Shown: piece by piece, positions 1 to 8,446 of the stretch
How the letters are laid out: every line of letters begins with the position of its first letter
Numbering within the stretch: the first letter of the stretch is position 1
DNA from: an uncultured Gammaproteobacteria bacterium
GTDB taxonomy: Bacteria; Pseudomonadota; Gammaproteobacteria; Pseudomonadales; Azotimanducaceae_A
NCBI GenBank assembly: GCA_913041025.1
Contig: CAJWGQ010000003.1
Coordinates: forward strand, 1-59,286
DNA length: 59,286 bases
Reading direction: 5' to 3'
Position numbers and translations under genes: made by a program
The notes under the pieces: model-generated
Told to the model about the DNA's origin: nothing
Database searches by the model: none
Seen by the model: the letters and a program-made list of their open reading frames with translations, nothing else

Positions 1-424
1 TACCGATGACGCTCTGGGCGCCCGCCTCAAGCATTCGCCATCCAAAGTACCCGTTGCCACAACCAACGTCTAAAACTGAGGCGCCTTCCAGGGCCTGTCT
101 TATTGCTTTGCTGCTCATTACTCTTGACCACTTCCGGTCCGAGCGCCACTCGGTGTCCACCAACACGTTGGCAAACCTGAACGGGCCTTTACGCCAAGGA
201 AGGAGTCCTTTCAGTCCATCGATGAGACTTTGCTCGTCCTTGGCTTCTCCTTCTATGGTTACTGTGTCACCAAAAAACACATTCGTGACATTGAGATCTG
301 GCAGACTGTCATATGCGTTGTACCAACGCTCGAAATTCCCATTTTTCTGGCTACTCAACCGCAAAGGGATCAGTTCGACGGGCCAGTCCTTGAGGTGCTT
401 GATATGCTCTGTTGTGTGTAACAC
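1..424 (-). CDS. cmoB: CmoB, tRNA U34 carboxymethyltransferase (N-terminal part; C-terminus beyond the left edge)
   Basis: The minus strand carries an open frame running off the left edge. It contains the CmoB signature LLPWRKGPF, then DTEWRSDRKWSR, then the SAM-binding DVGCGNGYFGWRM. CmoB transfers the carboxymethyl group of carboxy-SAM to 5-hydroxyuridine at the tRNA wobble position. Its cofactor is made by CmoA, encoded at 1220-1912. The GTG at 424 is the only standard start after the in-frame stop at 524-526. It has no clear ribosome site and leaves the N-terminus about nine residues shorter than E. coli CmoB, so the start is uncertain. Identification is firm; the 3' end is not in the window. 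Confidence 0.9.
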   Translation of the reverse strand, partial: MLHTTEHIKHLKDWPVELIPLRLSSQKNGNFERWYNAYDSLPDLNVTNVFFGDTVTIEGEAKDEQSLIDGLKGLLPWRKGPFRFANVLVDTEWRSDRKWSRVMSSKAIRQALEGASVLDVGCGNGYFGWRMLEAGAQSVIG

Positions 425-514
425 GAAGACGCCGAATAAACTGAGTGGTAAATATCGTCTCAGCGTATAGTATTTATAGAGAAGGTTGAAGGGTGTCCAT
501 AGGTAAGGGTGAAG

Positions 515-1207
515 ATGCGGTGTTTATATTTTAATTTTTTTGTTCTGTTAATGCTTTTTAGCGGCAACAGTTTTGCTGTCTGCGAAAACGGTTCATCTAT
601 AGAAAGACTCAGCTGCATGAGGGAAGCTTTTTGTCCAGAAGCTTCAACAGTTGAGGAAAGAACGGCTTGCTATCAGATGATCACGGAAGCGTTAAGAAGT
701 GACAGATTAGCTGACAATCCATCGAGTAGATCGGCTCAAAAAAAGCCCAAAGCTCAGGAAGTGGAGAAGAGTAATTCAGAATCAGAAATTTCCTCAGGAC
801 AAGAAGCTGAAGTATTAGCAGGGGAAGAAGAGCAAGAGTCCAGCAATAGTGGGAAAGACCGGAGACAGGAAAAGCGCTCCAGGGATAATGGGGATCAAAG
901 AAAACGATTTGAGCTGTTTGGATGGGCGAAAAGTGACAAAAAGGACGACTATGGACCAGAATGGACAAGAGTTGCATACGTCCGGCGAGAGTCCAGTGGT
1001 GCGGAGTTGGTCGTCCTAGAGGACGGTCAAGTCTGGGGTGAAACCAGACGTAATGGATTTGTCACTCTATCAAAAGGTGACTGGGTCAAGATAAGAGGCA
1101 CTTCGCAGTTAGTCAGGAGAGGTGGCGGCACCACGGAAGTGGAAGCGCTAAATTGTATTAAAGATGACCTTAAAGGCCGGTGCAGAGGTTTGAAAAAGTT
1201 TCTCTGA
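515..1207 (+). CDS. Hypothetical secreted charged protein
   Basis: Family not recognised. The N-terminus is a signal peptide (hydrophobic core FFVLLMLFSG, likely cleavage after NSFA). A cysteine-containing segment follows (residues about 22-52), then a Ser/Glu/Lys/Arg-rich low-complexity linker (about 70-135), then a more ordered C-terminal part with two further cysteines. The ATG at 515 is preferred over the GTG at 509 because AAGGG lies about five bases upstream of it. The gene sits between cmoA and cmoB on the opposite strand, ending 12 bp from the cmoA stop, and so splits the usual cmoAB pair. A periplasmic location is inferred from the signal peptide only. Confidence 0.65.
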   Translation: MRCLYFNFFVLLMLFSGNSFAVCENGSSIERLSCMREAFCPEASTVEERTACYQMITEALRSDRLADNPSSRSAQKKPKAQEVEKSNSESEISSGQEAEVLAGEEEQESSNSGKDRRQEKRSRDNGDQRKRFELFGWAKSDKKDDYGPEWTRVAYVRRESSGAELVVLEDGQVWGETRRNGFVTLSKGDWVKIRGTSQLVRRGGGTTEVEALNCIKDDLKGRCRGLKKFL

Positions 1208-1219
1208 TTCAAAGAAGTT

Positions 1220-1912
1220 TTACTTGCGTAGCAAATAGCTAGCCCAATTAAGGCATCGATACCACTGTGCGATGTCTTTAAAACCAACGGATTTAAAACG
1301 CTGAAGGTGATCGGATTCGCTGTCGATCAACATGACCTTTTCCAGAGCAGATCTTTTCTGTTCGATTTCGAGATCCGAGTAACCGTTGATCTTTTTCCAG
1401 GCCTCATGAGTCGAAATATACTCAGGGCTATCGATTTTTTCTGACACGATGAGTGTTGCGCCGCTCTCCATTCCCTGAAATATTTTTTCCAGGAACGTGA
1501 CACGTTGATCTTTAGCTAAGAACTGCAGGATAAAATTGCAGACGACCGCGTTGGCGGAACGAATTGGAACGTTAAGAACATCTTCAAGAACAAAATTGAC
1601 TCTGGGGTCTTTGATGTTTTTTTTGGCCTGGTTGATCATCTCTTTTGAATTATCTACAGCGATGATTTTAATGTCTTTGTGAGGACATCGATCAAGAATT
1701 ACTTGGGTAGACGCGCCGAGGGAGCAACCTAGGTCGTAAACTCGCCCATCGGCGGCTAAGTCCTTCGTGACGAGAAGTCCTGATATTGAAATGAGAGTTT
1801 CGTATCCTGGAATTGACCGTCCGATCATGTCTGGAAAGACGTCGACTACTGACTGGTCAAAAGCAAAATCCGCGATTTTGGTGTGCCTGTCTTTATATAT
1901 TTGGTCGCGCAT
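1220..1912 (-). CDS. cmoA: CmoA, carboxy-S-adenosyl-L-methionine synthase
   Basis: A 230-residue class I SAM-dependent enzyme. The N-terminal segment KIADFAFDQSVVDVFPDMI is typical of CmoA. The glycine-rich SAM loop DLGCSLGAST is at residues 60-69, and the acidic strand end AVDNSKEM at about 85-92. CmoA converts SAM and prephenate to carboxy-SAM, used by CmoB in making cmo5U34 in tRNA, which widens wobble decoding. Length is close to the usual 240-250. Its partner cmoB lies downstream on the same strand but is separated by an opposite-strand gene, so the two need separate promoters. Confidence 0.93.
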   Translation of the reverse strand: MRDQIYKDRHTKIADFAFDQSVVDVFPDMIGRSIPGYETLISISGLLVTKDLAADGRVYDLGCSLGASTQVILDRCPHKDIKIIAVDNSKEMINQAKKNIKDPRVNFVLEDVLNVPIRSANAVVCNFILQFLAKDQRVTFLEKIFQGMESGATLIVSEKIDSPEYISTHEAWKKINGYSDLEIEQKRSALEKVMLIDSESDHLQRFKSVGFKDIAQWYRCLNWASYLLRK

Positions 1913-1916
1913 TTAC

Positions 1917-1934
1917 CTTTAACTGTTTTGTCAC
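1917..1934 (+). promoter_or_regulatory. Candidate Pho box upstream of ppk
   Basis: The sequence CTTTAACTGTTTTGTCAC can be read as two 7-base half-sites (CTTTAAC and TTGTCAC) 11 bp apart, the geometry of PhoB sites (consensus CTGTCAT-N4-CTGTCAT). Matches are 5/7 and 6/7, allowing C or T at the last position. It lies about 100 bp before the ppk ATG and also just upstream of cmoA. The match is moderate. Support comes from a second such site before the receptor/phytase pair at 5898-5915. Confidence 0.35.
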
Positions 1935-2032
1935 ATAAATTAATTTATTTGTAATAAAGAACAATACAATGATGAATATTAGATTTTGATCATTTAGATC
2001 GCGGTAAAGTCTACAGTCTATATTGGGAAGAT

Positions 2033-4102
2033 ATGAAAGGCACTAGGCTCAACGATCCAAAATTGTTTTTTAATAGAGAACTCTCTCAACTGGAATTTAT
2101 CAGACGGGTTTTTGCTCAGGCAGAAGACACGCATGTGTCTTTATTGGAACGTTTGAAATTCCTTTGTATTTCTAGTGAGATTTTGGATGAATTCTTTGAG
2201 ATTCGTGTTGCTGGGTTGAGACAGCAGGATCTTTACAAAGTCTCAAAAACGGGCCCAGACGGTCTGAAGGCCGAGGAAGTGCTTGCTGTGATATCGGATC
2301 AAGCGCATGAACTCATTCAAAAACAATATGATCTACTAAACGGAGAGATCATCCCCGAATTGTCAACGAGCGGCATTGACTTTTTGTCAGAGGGGGACTG
2401 GACCGAAAAGCAAAGGCGATGGTTGAGGACTTATTTCAACCGGGAGCTTAAACCAATCATCACGCCGTTGGGGCTCGATCCAGCTCATCCATTTCCAGAG
2501 ATCCTGAATAAGGCGCTAGCATTTATAGTCACGCTTGAGGGCAAGGATGCGTTTGGTAGAAATGCCGATAAAGCAATTGTGCAAGCCCCGAGGTTTTTGC
2601 CAAGAATTATTGAACTGCCTCCCTCGGTCGCGGGGCCAAATCAATTTGTTCTTCTAACTTCGATTATCGCCGCATTTGCTTCTAGCCTGTTCCCTGGAAT
2701 GAAGGTTAAAGAGAGCTATCAATTTCGGGTGACTCGCAATAGTGATCTTTTCATAGAAGAAGAGGCTGGTGATTTATTGGAAGCTTTGGAGGGAGAGCTC
2801 TCATCCAGGAGTTATGGTGACGCCGTTAGACTTGAGATAGCAAGCAATTGCCCGGCGGATTTAGTTATTTTTATGGCTTCTCACTTTGATTTAACGATGC
2901 AAGAAGTATATCTCTGTGAAGGCCCAGTCAACCTAACGCGCCTGGCGTCGGTTTATGGTCTTGTAGAGAGAGAGGAGCTCAAGTTTCAAAGTTTAGTTCC
3001 TGTGATGCCCGTTATTTTCGAAGAGGAACAGACGGTGTTCGATCAAATCACAGAGAAAGATATTCTGTTGCATTATCCTTTTGATTCCTTCGATTTTTAT
3101 CTGGCGTTTTTGAAGCAAGCCACAGAGGACCCTAAAGTTGTATCGATACGCCACACACTCTATCGGACCGGCTCAGATAGCACTGTCGTAGATCTGCTGA
3201 TTACAGCTGCGAAGAAAGGCAAAGAAGTGTTCGTCGTAATTGAGCTGAGAGCCCGGTTTGACGAAGAAGCCAACATTGAAGTCGCATCAAAATTGCAGGA
3301 AGCAGGGGTCCAGGTAGTCTACGGGGTTGTTGGTTATAAGACGCATGCAAAGATGTGTATGGTCGTTCGTAAAGAAGGGCGAACTTTGAGGCGTTATGTC
3401 CACCTAGGTACTGGAAACTATCACGCGGGAACGTCCCGCTTGTATACGGACTATAGTTACTTTACCAGTGATCGGGATATAGGTGAGGACGTGCATAAAC
3501 TGTTTCAAAGGATCGCTACGATGAGTAAACAAGCCAAGTTGAAAAAAATTGAGCACGCACCGTTCACCTTGCATCCGAAAGTGCTGAGCTTAATTGAGCG
3601 AGAAGCTAGTAATGCCAAGAAAGGCAAACCGGCGGCAATATACGCGAAGATGAATGCTCTGACAGAACCTGAGGTGATCAAAGCTCTATATAGAGCCTCC
3701 ATTGCCGGGGTCAAAATAGAACTCATTGTTAGAGGCATCTGTTGTTTGAAGCCGGGGGTAAAAGGTGTATCAGATAATATAAGGGTCCGATCGATAGTGG
3801 GCCGATTTCTTGAACACACGAGAGTGTTTTGCTTCGAAAACGGGGGTGCTCGAGAAGTGTATCTATCGAGTGCTGACTGGATGGATCGAAACTTTTTTAC
3901 AAGGGTCGAAATCTTGTTTCCTGTTTTGGGTCAAGGCCTAAAGGAGAGAGTTTTCGCTGAGACTATCGATAACTACCTGAAGGATAACTCTGAATCCTGG
4001 ATGCTCCAGAAAAACGGTAGATATAACCAGAGACAAGCTAAAAAGAATGTCTATTCAGCGCAAGCTAAGTTGTCAGGATACGAATTAGTCAGTGAGTTTT
4101 GA
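2033..4102 (+). CDS. ppk: Polyphosphate kinase PPK1
   Basis: The 689-residue protein has the normal PPK1 size and order: an N-terminal helical domain starting FNRELSQLEF, the LGLDPAHPFPE segment, then two PLD-like catalytic domains. The autophosphorylated histidine is His438 in GYKTHAKM, and the second catalytic histidine is His595 in LEHTRVF. Both are offset by three from E. coli His435/His592. HLGTGNYH and YTDYSYFTSD are also conserved. PPK1 reversibly adds ATP gamma-phosphate to polyphosphate, usually at the inner membrane. GGGAAG precedes the ATG. The gene is convergent with ppx and overlaps its 3' end by 14 bp. Confidence 0.97.
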   Translation: MKGTRLNDPKLFFNRELSQLEFIRRVFAQAEDTHVSLLERLKFLCISSEILDEFFEIRVAGLRQQDLYKVSKTGPDGLKAEEVLAVISDQAHELIQKQYDLLNGEIIPELSTSGIDFLSEGDWTEKQRRWLRTYFNRELKPIITPLGLDPAHPFPEILNKALAFIVTLEGKDAFGRNADKAIVQAPRFLPRIIELPPSVAGPNQFVLLTSIIAAFASSLFPGMKVKESYQFRVTRNSDLFIEEEAGDLLEALEGELSSRSYGDAVRLEIASNCPADLVIFMASHFDLTMQEVYLCEGPVNLTRLASVYGLVEREELKFQSLVPVMPVIFEEEQTVFDQITEKDILLHYPFDSFDFYLAFLKQATEDPKVVSIRHTLYRTGSDSTVVDLLITAAKKGKEVFVVIELRARFDEEANIEVASKLQEAGVQVVYGVVGYKTHAKMCMVVRKEGRTLRRYVHLGTGNYHAGTSRLYTDYSYFTSDRDIGEDVHKLFQRIATMSKQAKLKKIEHAPFTLHPKVLSLIEREASNAKKGKPAAIYAKMNALTEPEVIKALYRASIAGVKIELIVRGICCLKPGVKGVSDNIRVRSIVGRFLEHTRVFCFENGGAREVYLSSADWMDRNFFTRVEILFPVLGQGLKERVFAETIDNYLKDNSESWMLQKNGRYNQRQAKKNVYSAQAKLSGYELVSEF

Positions 4103-5618
4103 CAACTAACTCTACGCCCTCGGATTTCAGGTAATTAGTCTCGTTTTCTAGATCTAGAAGAGTGAGAGGGTGTCCCTCAAGCCACTGTTTGGAGAAGGAC
4201 AGGGAGATCTCTTTTTTGCGTGCCTCTACTTGTATATGCGGTATCGGTTCATGATTTCTTCCCCTGTGGAGGAGCGCGGCAAGCCTAAGAAGAATCGTCA
4301 TTTTCAGGAGTTTGGAATTCTTCCTTTTGCCAAAATCGTCTTGAGTAAACTTTCTTCTATGGTTTCTTACAATTCTCGCTAAATCAGACTGATCTGATTT
4401 TGAAAATCCAGGCATAACCAGGTTTTCAATAAGGTAACCTCCGTGTTTTTGATAGCCAGCGTGAGAGATGTCCATGCCAATTTCATGTAGTGCTGATGAC
4501 CAGGACAACAGGTTTTTGTGTGTGGTTTCGGTTAATTCCCAAGTCTTAGCGACTTGAGATAAAAAAGTCATCACAGTATCTCTGACCTGTTCTGATTGTG
4601 TTCGATCTATTCTATATCGATCGGCCAGATTGCTTACCGTTAGTTCTCGAGTATCTCGATCGTAACTCCGACCGACCATGTCTTGTAAAAGGCCTTCTCT
4701 TAGGGCTCCTTCTGAAACTTCCATTTTATCGATGTTGAGAGCTCTAAAAAGGGCAATCAGAATTGCTAAGCCACCCGGGAAAACGGCTTGCCGATCCTCT
4801 GGCACTCCTTCCAATGAGTTCCCGTTATTTGAACTCGCATAGATCAACTTCGCTGCGATTTCGTTCAACGCCTCGAGATCAATGATCGGGTTAGCCATCA
4901 GGCAAGAGGCTACCGCAAAGGCGGTGTTAACGGTGCCTGAAGCACCCAAACATCTGTTCCAGGAATGCTTTAGGAACTCATGTTTTACCGGCTCAATTTC
5001 TGCCAAGGCTTGATTTATTGCTCTGTCCATCCCTTTTTTTGTGGCTCTGCCTTTGGGGAAGAACTTTTGAGAAAGGGTAATGCAGCCGATGTTCAGACTG
5101 TCTAGCGTAGTTGGAGTTAATTTCTCTCCCAAAATAATTTCTGTGCTTCCTCCACCGATATCGACAACCAACGATGGACTCTCCCCATGTTCGTAGTTAC
5201 TGCAGACTCCCAGATAGATTAGTCTGGCTTCCTCATGACCTGACACGACCTCTATTGGTTTTCCAAGAATTTTCTCAGCGCGTTTTAGAAAACCTTTAGA
5301 GTTAGACGCTCGACGGAAGGCGCTGGTCCCTACAGCACGAACATCGTCGGTGTTTAATGCTTGAAGTCTCTCCGAAAATCTCATAAGGCAGGCGAGCGCT
5401 CGATCCTCTGCAGCCTTGTTGATTTTTTTGTTTTTTGTCAGTCCCTCTGCTAACCGCACGGTTTCTTTATGGCGGTCCAAGATTTGAATTCTGCCATGAT
5501 TTTCTTTGGCGATGACTAAGTGAAAACTGTTGGAGCCGAGGTCGAGGGCGCCGAACTGTTTAGCCCTCTTGTTGATCGATATGACTTGACCTAATTCTGG
5601 TTCTTGAAGCTCTGCCAA
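4089..5618 (-). CDS. ppx: Exopolyphosphatase, Ppx/GppA family
   Basis: The 509-residue protein begins with the phosphate-1 loop of the ASKHA fold (GALDLGSNSFHLVI), followed by VVDIGGGSTEIILG, and has an HD-like helical C-terminal region (ALHEIGMDISH, RLAALLHRGRNH). Ppx releases orthophosphate from polyphosphate ends; the related GppA hydrolyses pppGpp, and sequence alone does not fully separate them. Length (about 500) and pairing with ppk favour Ppx. It converges on ppk with a 14-bp overlap of the coding ends, so full-length transcripts of the two genes would be mutually antisense at their tails. Confidence 0.9.
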   Translation of the reverse strand: MAELQEPELGQVISINKRAKQFGALDLGSNSFHLVIAKENHGRIQILDRHKETVRLAEGLTKNKKINKAAEDRALACLMRFSERLQALNTDDVRAVGTSAFRRASNSKGFLKRAEKILGKPIEVVSGHEEARLIYLGVCSNYEHGESPSLVVDIGGGSTEIILGEKLTPTTLDSLNIGCITLSQKFFPKGRATKKGMDRAINQALAEIEPVKHEFLKHSWNRCLGASGTVNTAFAVASCLMANPIIDLEALNEIAAKLIYASSNNGNSLEGVPEDRQAVFPGGLAILIALFRALNIDKMEVSEGALREGLLQDMVGRSYDRDTRELTVSNLADRYRIDRTQSEQVRDTVMTFLSQVAKTWELTETTHKNLLSWSSALHEIGMDISHAGYQKHGGYLIENLVMPGFSKSDQSDLARIVRNHRRKFTQDDFGKRKNSKLLKMTILLRLAALLHRGRNHEPIPHIQVEARKKEISLSFSKQWLEGHPLTLLDLENETNYLKSEGVELVVKTH

Positions 5619-5798
5619 GGTCTCTTCATGTCACTGGAAAGCGAAATTATACAATTTTTTAAGGCTGTTGCATTAAAAAAAAAGGATAGAGAGTCTAGTC
5701 GGCTGCTCGTCTCGGGGAGAGAGGAAAGAGAGTATAGTAGAGCTCGCCGACCAGATAGAAAGATATTGCTTTTTGAATATGAACTTCCTATGACAGCC

Positions 5799-5816
5799 TT
5801 GTTAAATTTTTGTTAA
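5799..5816 (+). promoter_or_regulatory. Tandem TTGTTAA repeat with 11-bp period
   Basis: TTGTTAA occurs at 5799-5805 and again at 5810-5816, exactly 11 bp apart, with an inverted TTAACAA at 5836-5842. Direct half-sites at 10-11 bp spacing are typical for OmpR/PhoB-family regulators. Which protein binds is unknown; the site could serve ppx or the receptor operon. Confidence 0.35.
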
Positions 5817-5897
5817 GAGAACGCTCTGATACCTATTAACAAGTGTCTTAAGAAAAGGTAGCCCTTGTAACAAATAGTTCATGATCCTGAAACTCGA

Positions 5898-5915
5898 CTG
5901 TCATGTTTTATTCAT
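5898..5915 (+). promoter_or_regulatory. Candidate Pho box before the TonB receptor/phytase operon
   Basis: CTGTCATGTTTTATTCAT has one perfect PhoB half-site (CTGTCAT) and, 11 bp on, a half-site sharing only TCAT. It ends 52 bp before the receptor ATG. An AT-rich stretch around 5923-5930 sits at the right distance downstream for a PhoB-dependent -10 element. The neighbouring phosphate genes make phosphate-starvation control a reasonable inference. Confidence 0.5.
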
Positions 5916-5967
5916 GAATTCATAACATATTTTGAATACTTTGAGAGCTGTTAAAGAGGGTTAAAAA

Positions 5968-8436
5968 ATGAAAACAAAAGCAGTTATTTTTGGTCTTTTC
6001 TTGCTGGCTACATTCCCTGGTTTTGCGGCTGAAGGAGAAATAGAAGAGGTTCTAGTGATCGGAACCAGAGCTTCTCTGATGTCTGCAGTCGAAAAACAGG
6101 AGATGTCTGACAAGATTATCTCGGTGGTGGATTCAGATGCGCTGGGCGATTTTCCAGACACGACAGCTGCCGAGGCAATAAGAAGGCTATCTGGTATCTC
6201 GATAGAAAATGATCAGGGTGAAGGCCGTTACGTCACCATAAGAGGCCTGTCATCTGATTTGAACGCTATTGCGATTAATGGGACGTCGGTGATGTCCCCC
6301 GAAAGCGATCGCTCCACCTTATTGGATGGACTGCCTACAGAGCTCTTAGATTCCATCACAGTATTTAAGTCTTTGACCCCAGACCAAGATGCCGATGCGA
6401 TTGGCGGTAGGATCGAATTCAAGACAAAAAATCCAACCGACTTAAACGATACTCTTTTCAAGATTAAGCTCGACACGCAATATAATGAACAAGCAGAGTC
6501 CGGTGATAATGCACGAATAGCAGTGACCTATGGAGATAAATTTTCCGAAACTGCCGGGCATGTTTTGGCATTCACCTACTCGAGCAAAGACATCATAACT
6601 TACAATAATGAAACTGGTTTTGGGTGGGACTCTGATGGGCTGATGGATGACGATTACGAGGTCAGATATTACGATTTAACTCGAGAGCGGCTCGGTTTCA
6701 CTTATGATGTTGACTCCTTGGTTGGCGATTCATCGAGGGTGTTTTTCAGCGCATTTTGGAATGAGTACACGGATGACGAGCTACGTTGGAAGGACGAGTA
6801 TGGCTACCTTGATGATAGAGGAGAAGTAGAATCTGAAACCAGCATGACGCTTAGCCGCATTAAGAAAGATAACGAAACACGAGTGCGGGAAGAAGTGAGG
6901 ACCATTCAGGCCTACTCTGCTGGATTTGATACTGATTTCGGAGGATGGCAAACAACCGGTAAAGTTAGCTACTCCTATGCGGAAGAAGATGATTCTGATA
7001 ACTCGGATGTAACTTTTCGTTTTAAAGAAAAGGATGACGACACCATTGATGGGCGGATGGAATGGTCTAATCCTAAAAAGCCAACCTACACACCTTTAAT
7101 CGAAAAGATGATGGATCCTGAGGAGTTGGAATTTGATGAGGTTGAATTTGAGCGCTCGACAATAGAAGACAGCGAGGTTGCTCTAAATTACGACATGTTC
7201 AAGGAAACTGATTTTGGTTCCATGAAATTTGGTTTGAAGTGGCGAAGCAGAGAAAAAGATCGCGACGCGAATAAAGACTTTTATTCCTTTGGCGGCAAAA
7301 CGTTGGCGGACTACAACCCAACTACCTTTACATACTTTGGACAGGTGTCGAGTCCCATGGCCAACCCGGACATGGTTTATGACTTGCTTAACCAAGTAAA
7401 CCAAATGGAGCTGGAAGGACAAGAGACTTACCACGAAGACTTTGTGACTGAAGAGGATGTCTTTGCGATTTACGGAATGGGTACTTTTAGCTTGAGCGAT
7501 AACGTGAAAGTGGTCGCGGGAATGCGATTCGAAGATACCTCTTGGGAAAGTTCTGCATTTGATCAAGATGGGGTAGCTACCGACGCCAATAAAGATTACG
7601 ACTTCTGGGCGCCATCGGTGAACCTTACCTGGGCTCTTACCGATAATTGGGTAATGCGCGGAGCAATAACAAGAACGCTAACTAGACCCGGTTTTTCCTC
7701 CACAGCGCCAATGCTGGAGCTAGATATCGACGGTGAGGACATTTCAGGCAAATATGGTAACCCCGACCTGGAGCCCTATGAGTCGACTAACTTTGACATC
7801 TCCTTTGAGTATTACACGGACACTATGACTTTCTTTAGTGTTGGCGCCTTCCACAAAGACGTTGATAACGCGATTTACAAGATCGCAGCAGAGAGCGGGA
7901 CGATTCGGGGCGTCGAAGTTAACGATGGCTTGGTTACCTGGATTAACGCAGAGGAGTCGACCATCACAGGTTTTGAGATTAACGGGCAGTATGGCCTAGA
8001 GTCTGGCCTGTTTGTGGCGGCAAACTTCACTGCGATTCCAGAGGCTGATAGTACTTTTAAGTTTGACGGAGAGAACACGTTTACTACCCCTTTTCGTAAA
8101 ATGGCCGATCAAAACGCGAACTTAAGCTTGGGTTACGATAAAGGCAAATGGGATGTTCGCTTGGCGATGAGCTATCGCAGCGAATATCTTGATTACTTGG
8201 CTGATGATGAAGATGACATGGATAAAGTGTCTGCCGATAATTCGCGCTTTGTTGATTCCCATGTGCAATGGGATTTGACTGCCAAGTACAAGGCAACCAG
8301 TAATCTAACAGCGAAGTTTGAGGTGATTAATATCAATGACAGACCTGAGTATTACTACTGGGGTAGAAAGAGCCGTCTATCGCAATACGACGAATACGGA
8401 ACGTCTTACTCAATTGGACTGACTTATTCTCTATAG
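5968..8436 (+). CDS. TonB-dependent outer-membrane receptor (probable phytate/organophosphate uptake)
   Basis: An 822-residue receptor with a signal peptide (residues 1-20, ending PGFA), a TonB-box-like segment EEVLVIGTRAS near residues 26-36, and a plug domain (AEAIRRLSGISI, YVTIRGLSSDLN, IGGRIEFKTKNP). A long beta-barrel follows, ending in the aromatic-rich TSYSIGLTYSL. The plug style matches the large Xanthomonas/Caulobacter-type TonB receptors. It sits 10 bp upstream of a phytase lipoprotein on the same strand, downstream of a Pho-box-like site, and beside ppk/ppx. Uptake of phytate or its breakdown products is therefore inferred from context. The receptor class is certain; the ligand is not shown by sequence. 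Confidence 0.92.
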   Translation: MKTKAVIFGLFLLATFPGFAAEGEIEEVLVIGTRASLMSAVEKQEMSDKIISVVDSDALGDFPDTTAAEAIRRLSGISIENDQGEGRYVTIRGLSSDLNAIAINGTSVMSPESDRSTLLDGLPTELLDSITVFKSLTPDQDADAIGGRIEFKTKNPTDLNDTLFKIKLDTQYNEQAESGDNARIAVTYGDKFSETAGHVLAFTYSSKDIITYNNETGFGWDSDGLMDDDYEVRYYDLTRERLGFTYDVDSLVGDSSRVFFSAFWNEYTDDELRWKDEYGYLDDRGEVESETSMTLSRIKKDNETRVREEVRTIQAYSAGFDTDFGGWQTTGKVSYSYAEEDDSDNSDVTFRFKEKDDDTIDGRMEWSNPKKPTYTPLIEKMMDPEELEFDEVEFERSTIEDSEVALNYDMFKETDFGSMKFGLKWRSREKDRDANKDFYSFGGKTLADYNPTTFTYFGQVSSPMANPDMVYDLLNQVNQMELEGQETYHEDFVTEEDVFAIYGMGTFSLSDNVKVVAGMRFEDTSWESSAFDQDGVATDANKDYDFWAPSVNLTWALTDNWVMRGAITRTLTRPGFSSTAPMLELDIDGEDISGKYGNPDLEPYESTNFDISFEYYTDTMTFFSVGAFHKDVDNAIYKIAAESGTIRGVEVNDGLVTWINAEESTITGFEINGQYGLESGLFVAANFTAIPEADSTFKFDGENTFTTPFRKMADQNANLSLGYDKGKWDVRLAMSYRSEYLDYLADDEDDMDKVSADNSRFVDSHVQWDLTAKYKATSNLTAKFEVININDRPEYYYWGRKSRLSQYDEYGTSYSIGLTYSL

Positions 8437-8446
8437 GATTAATTTT

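Larger units (their letters stand above)
5619..5967. other. 349-bp AT-rich divergent control region (ppx / TonB receptor)
   Basis: No convincing gene is seen here; the short open frame at 5604-5816 has no coding character. The region holds promoters for both ppx (leftward) and the receptor operon (rightward). Visible elements are a tandem TTGTTAA repeat (5799-5816), an inverted copy TTAACAA (5836-5842), a near-palindrome TTGTAACAA (5865-5873), and a Pho-box-like sequence (5898-5915). GAGGG about seven bases before the ATG at 5968 is the ribosome site of the receptor gene. Confidence 0.6.

Noticed and set aside
6..470. 154-residue plus-strand ORF at the left edge
   Set aside because: It is the reverse-strand shadow of cmoB, whose minus-strand translation contains unmistakable family motifs.
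5604..5816. 70-residue ORF upstream of the TonB receptor
   Set aside because: Composition is AT-rich and low complexity, and it overlaps the ppx start and control repeats; no coding evidence.
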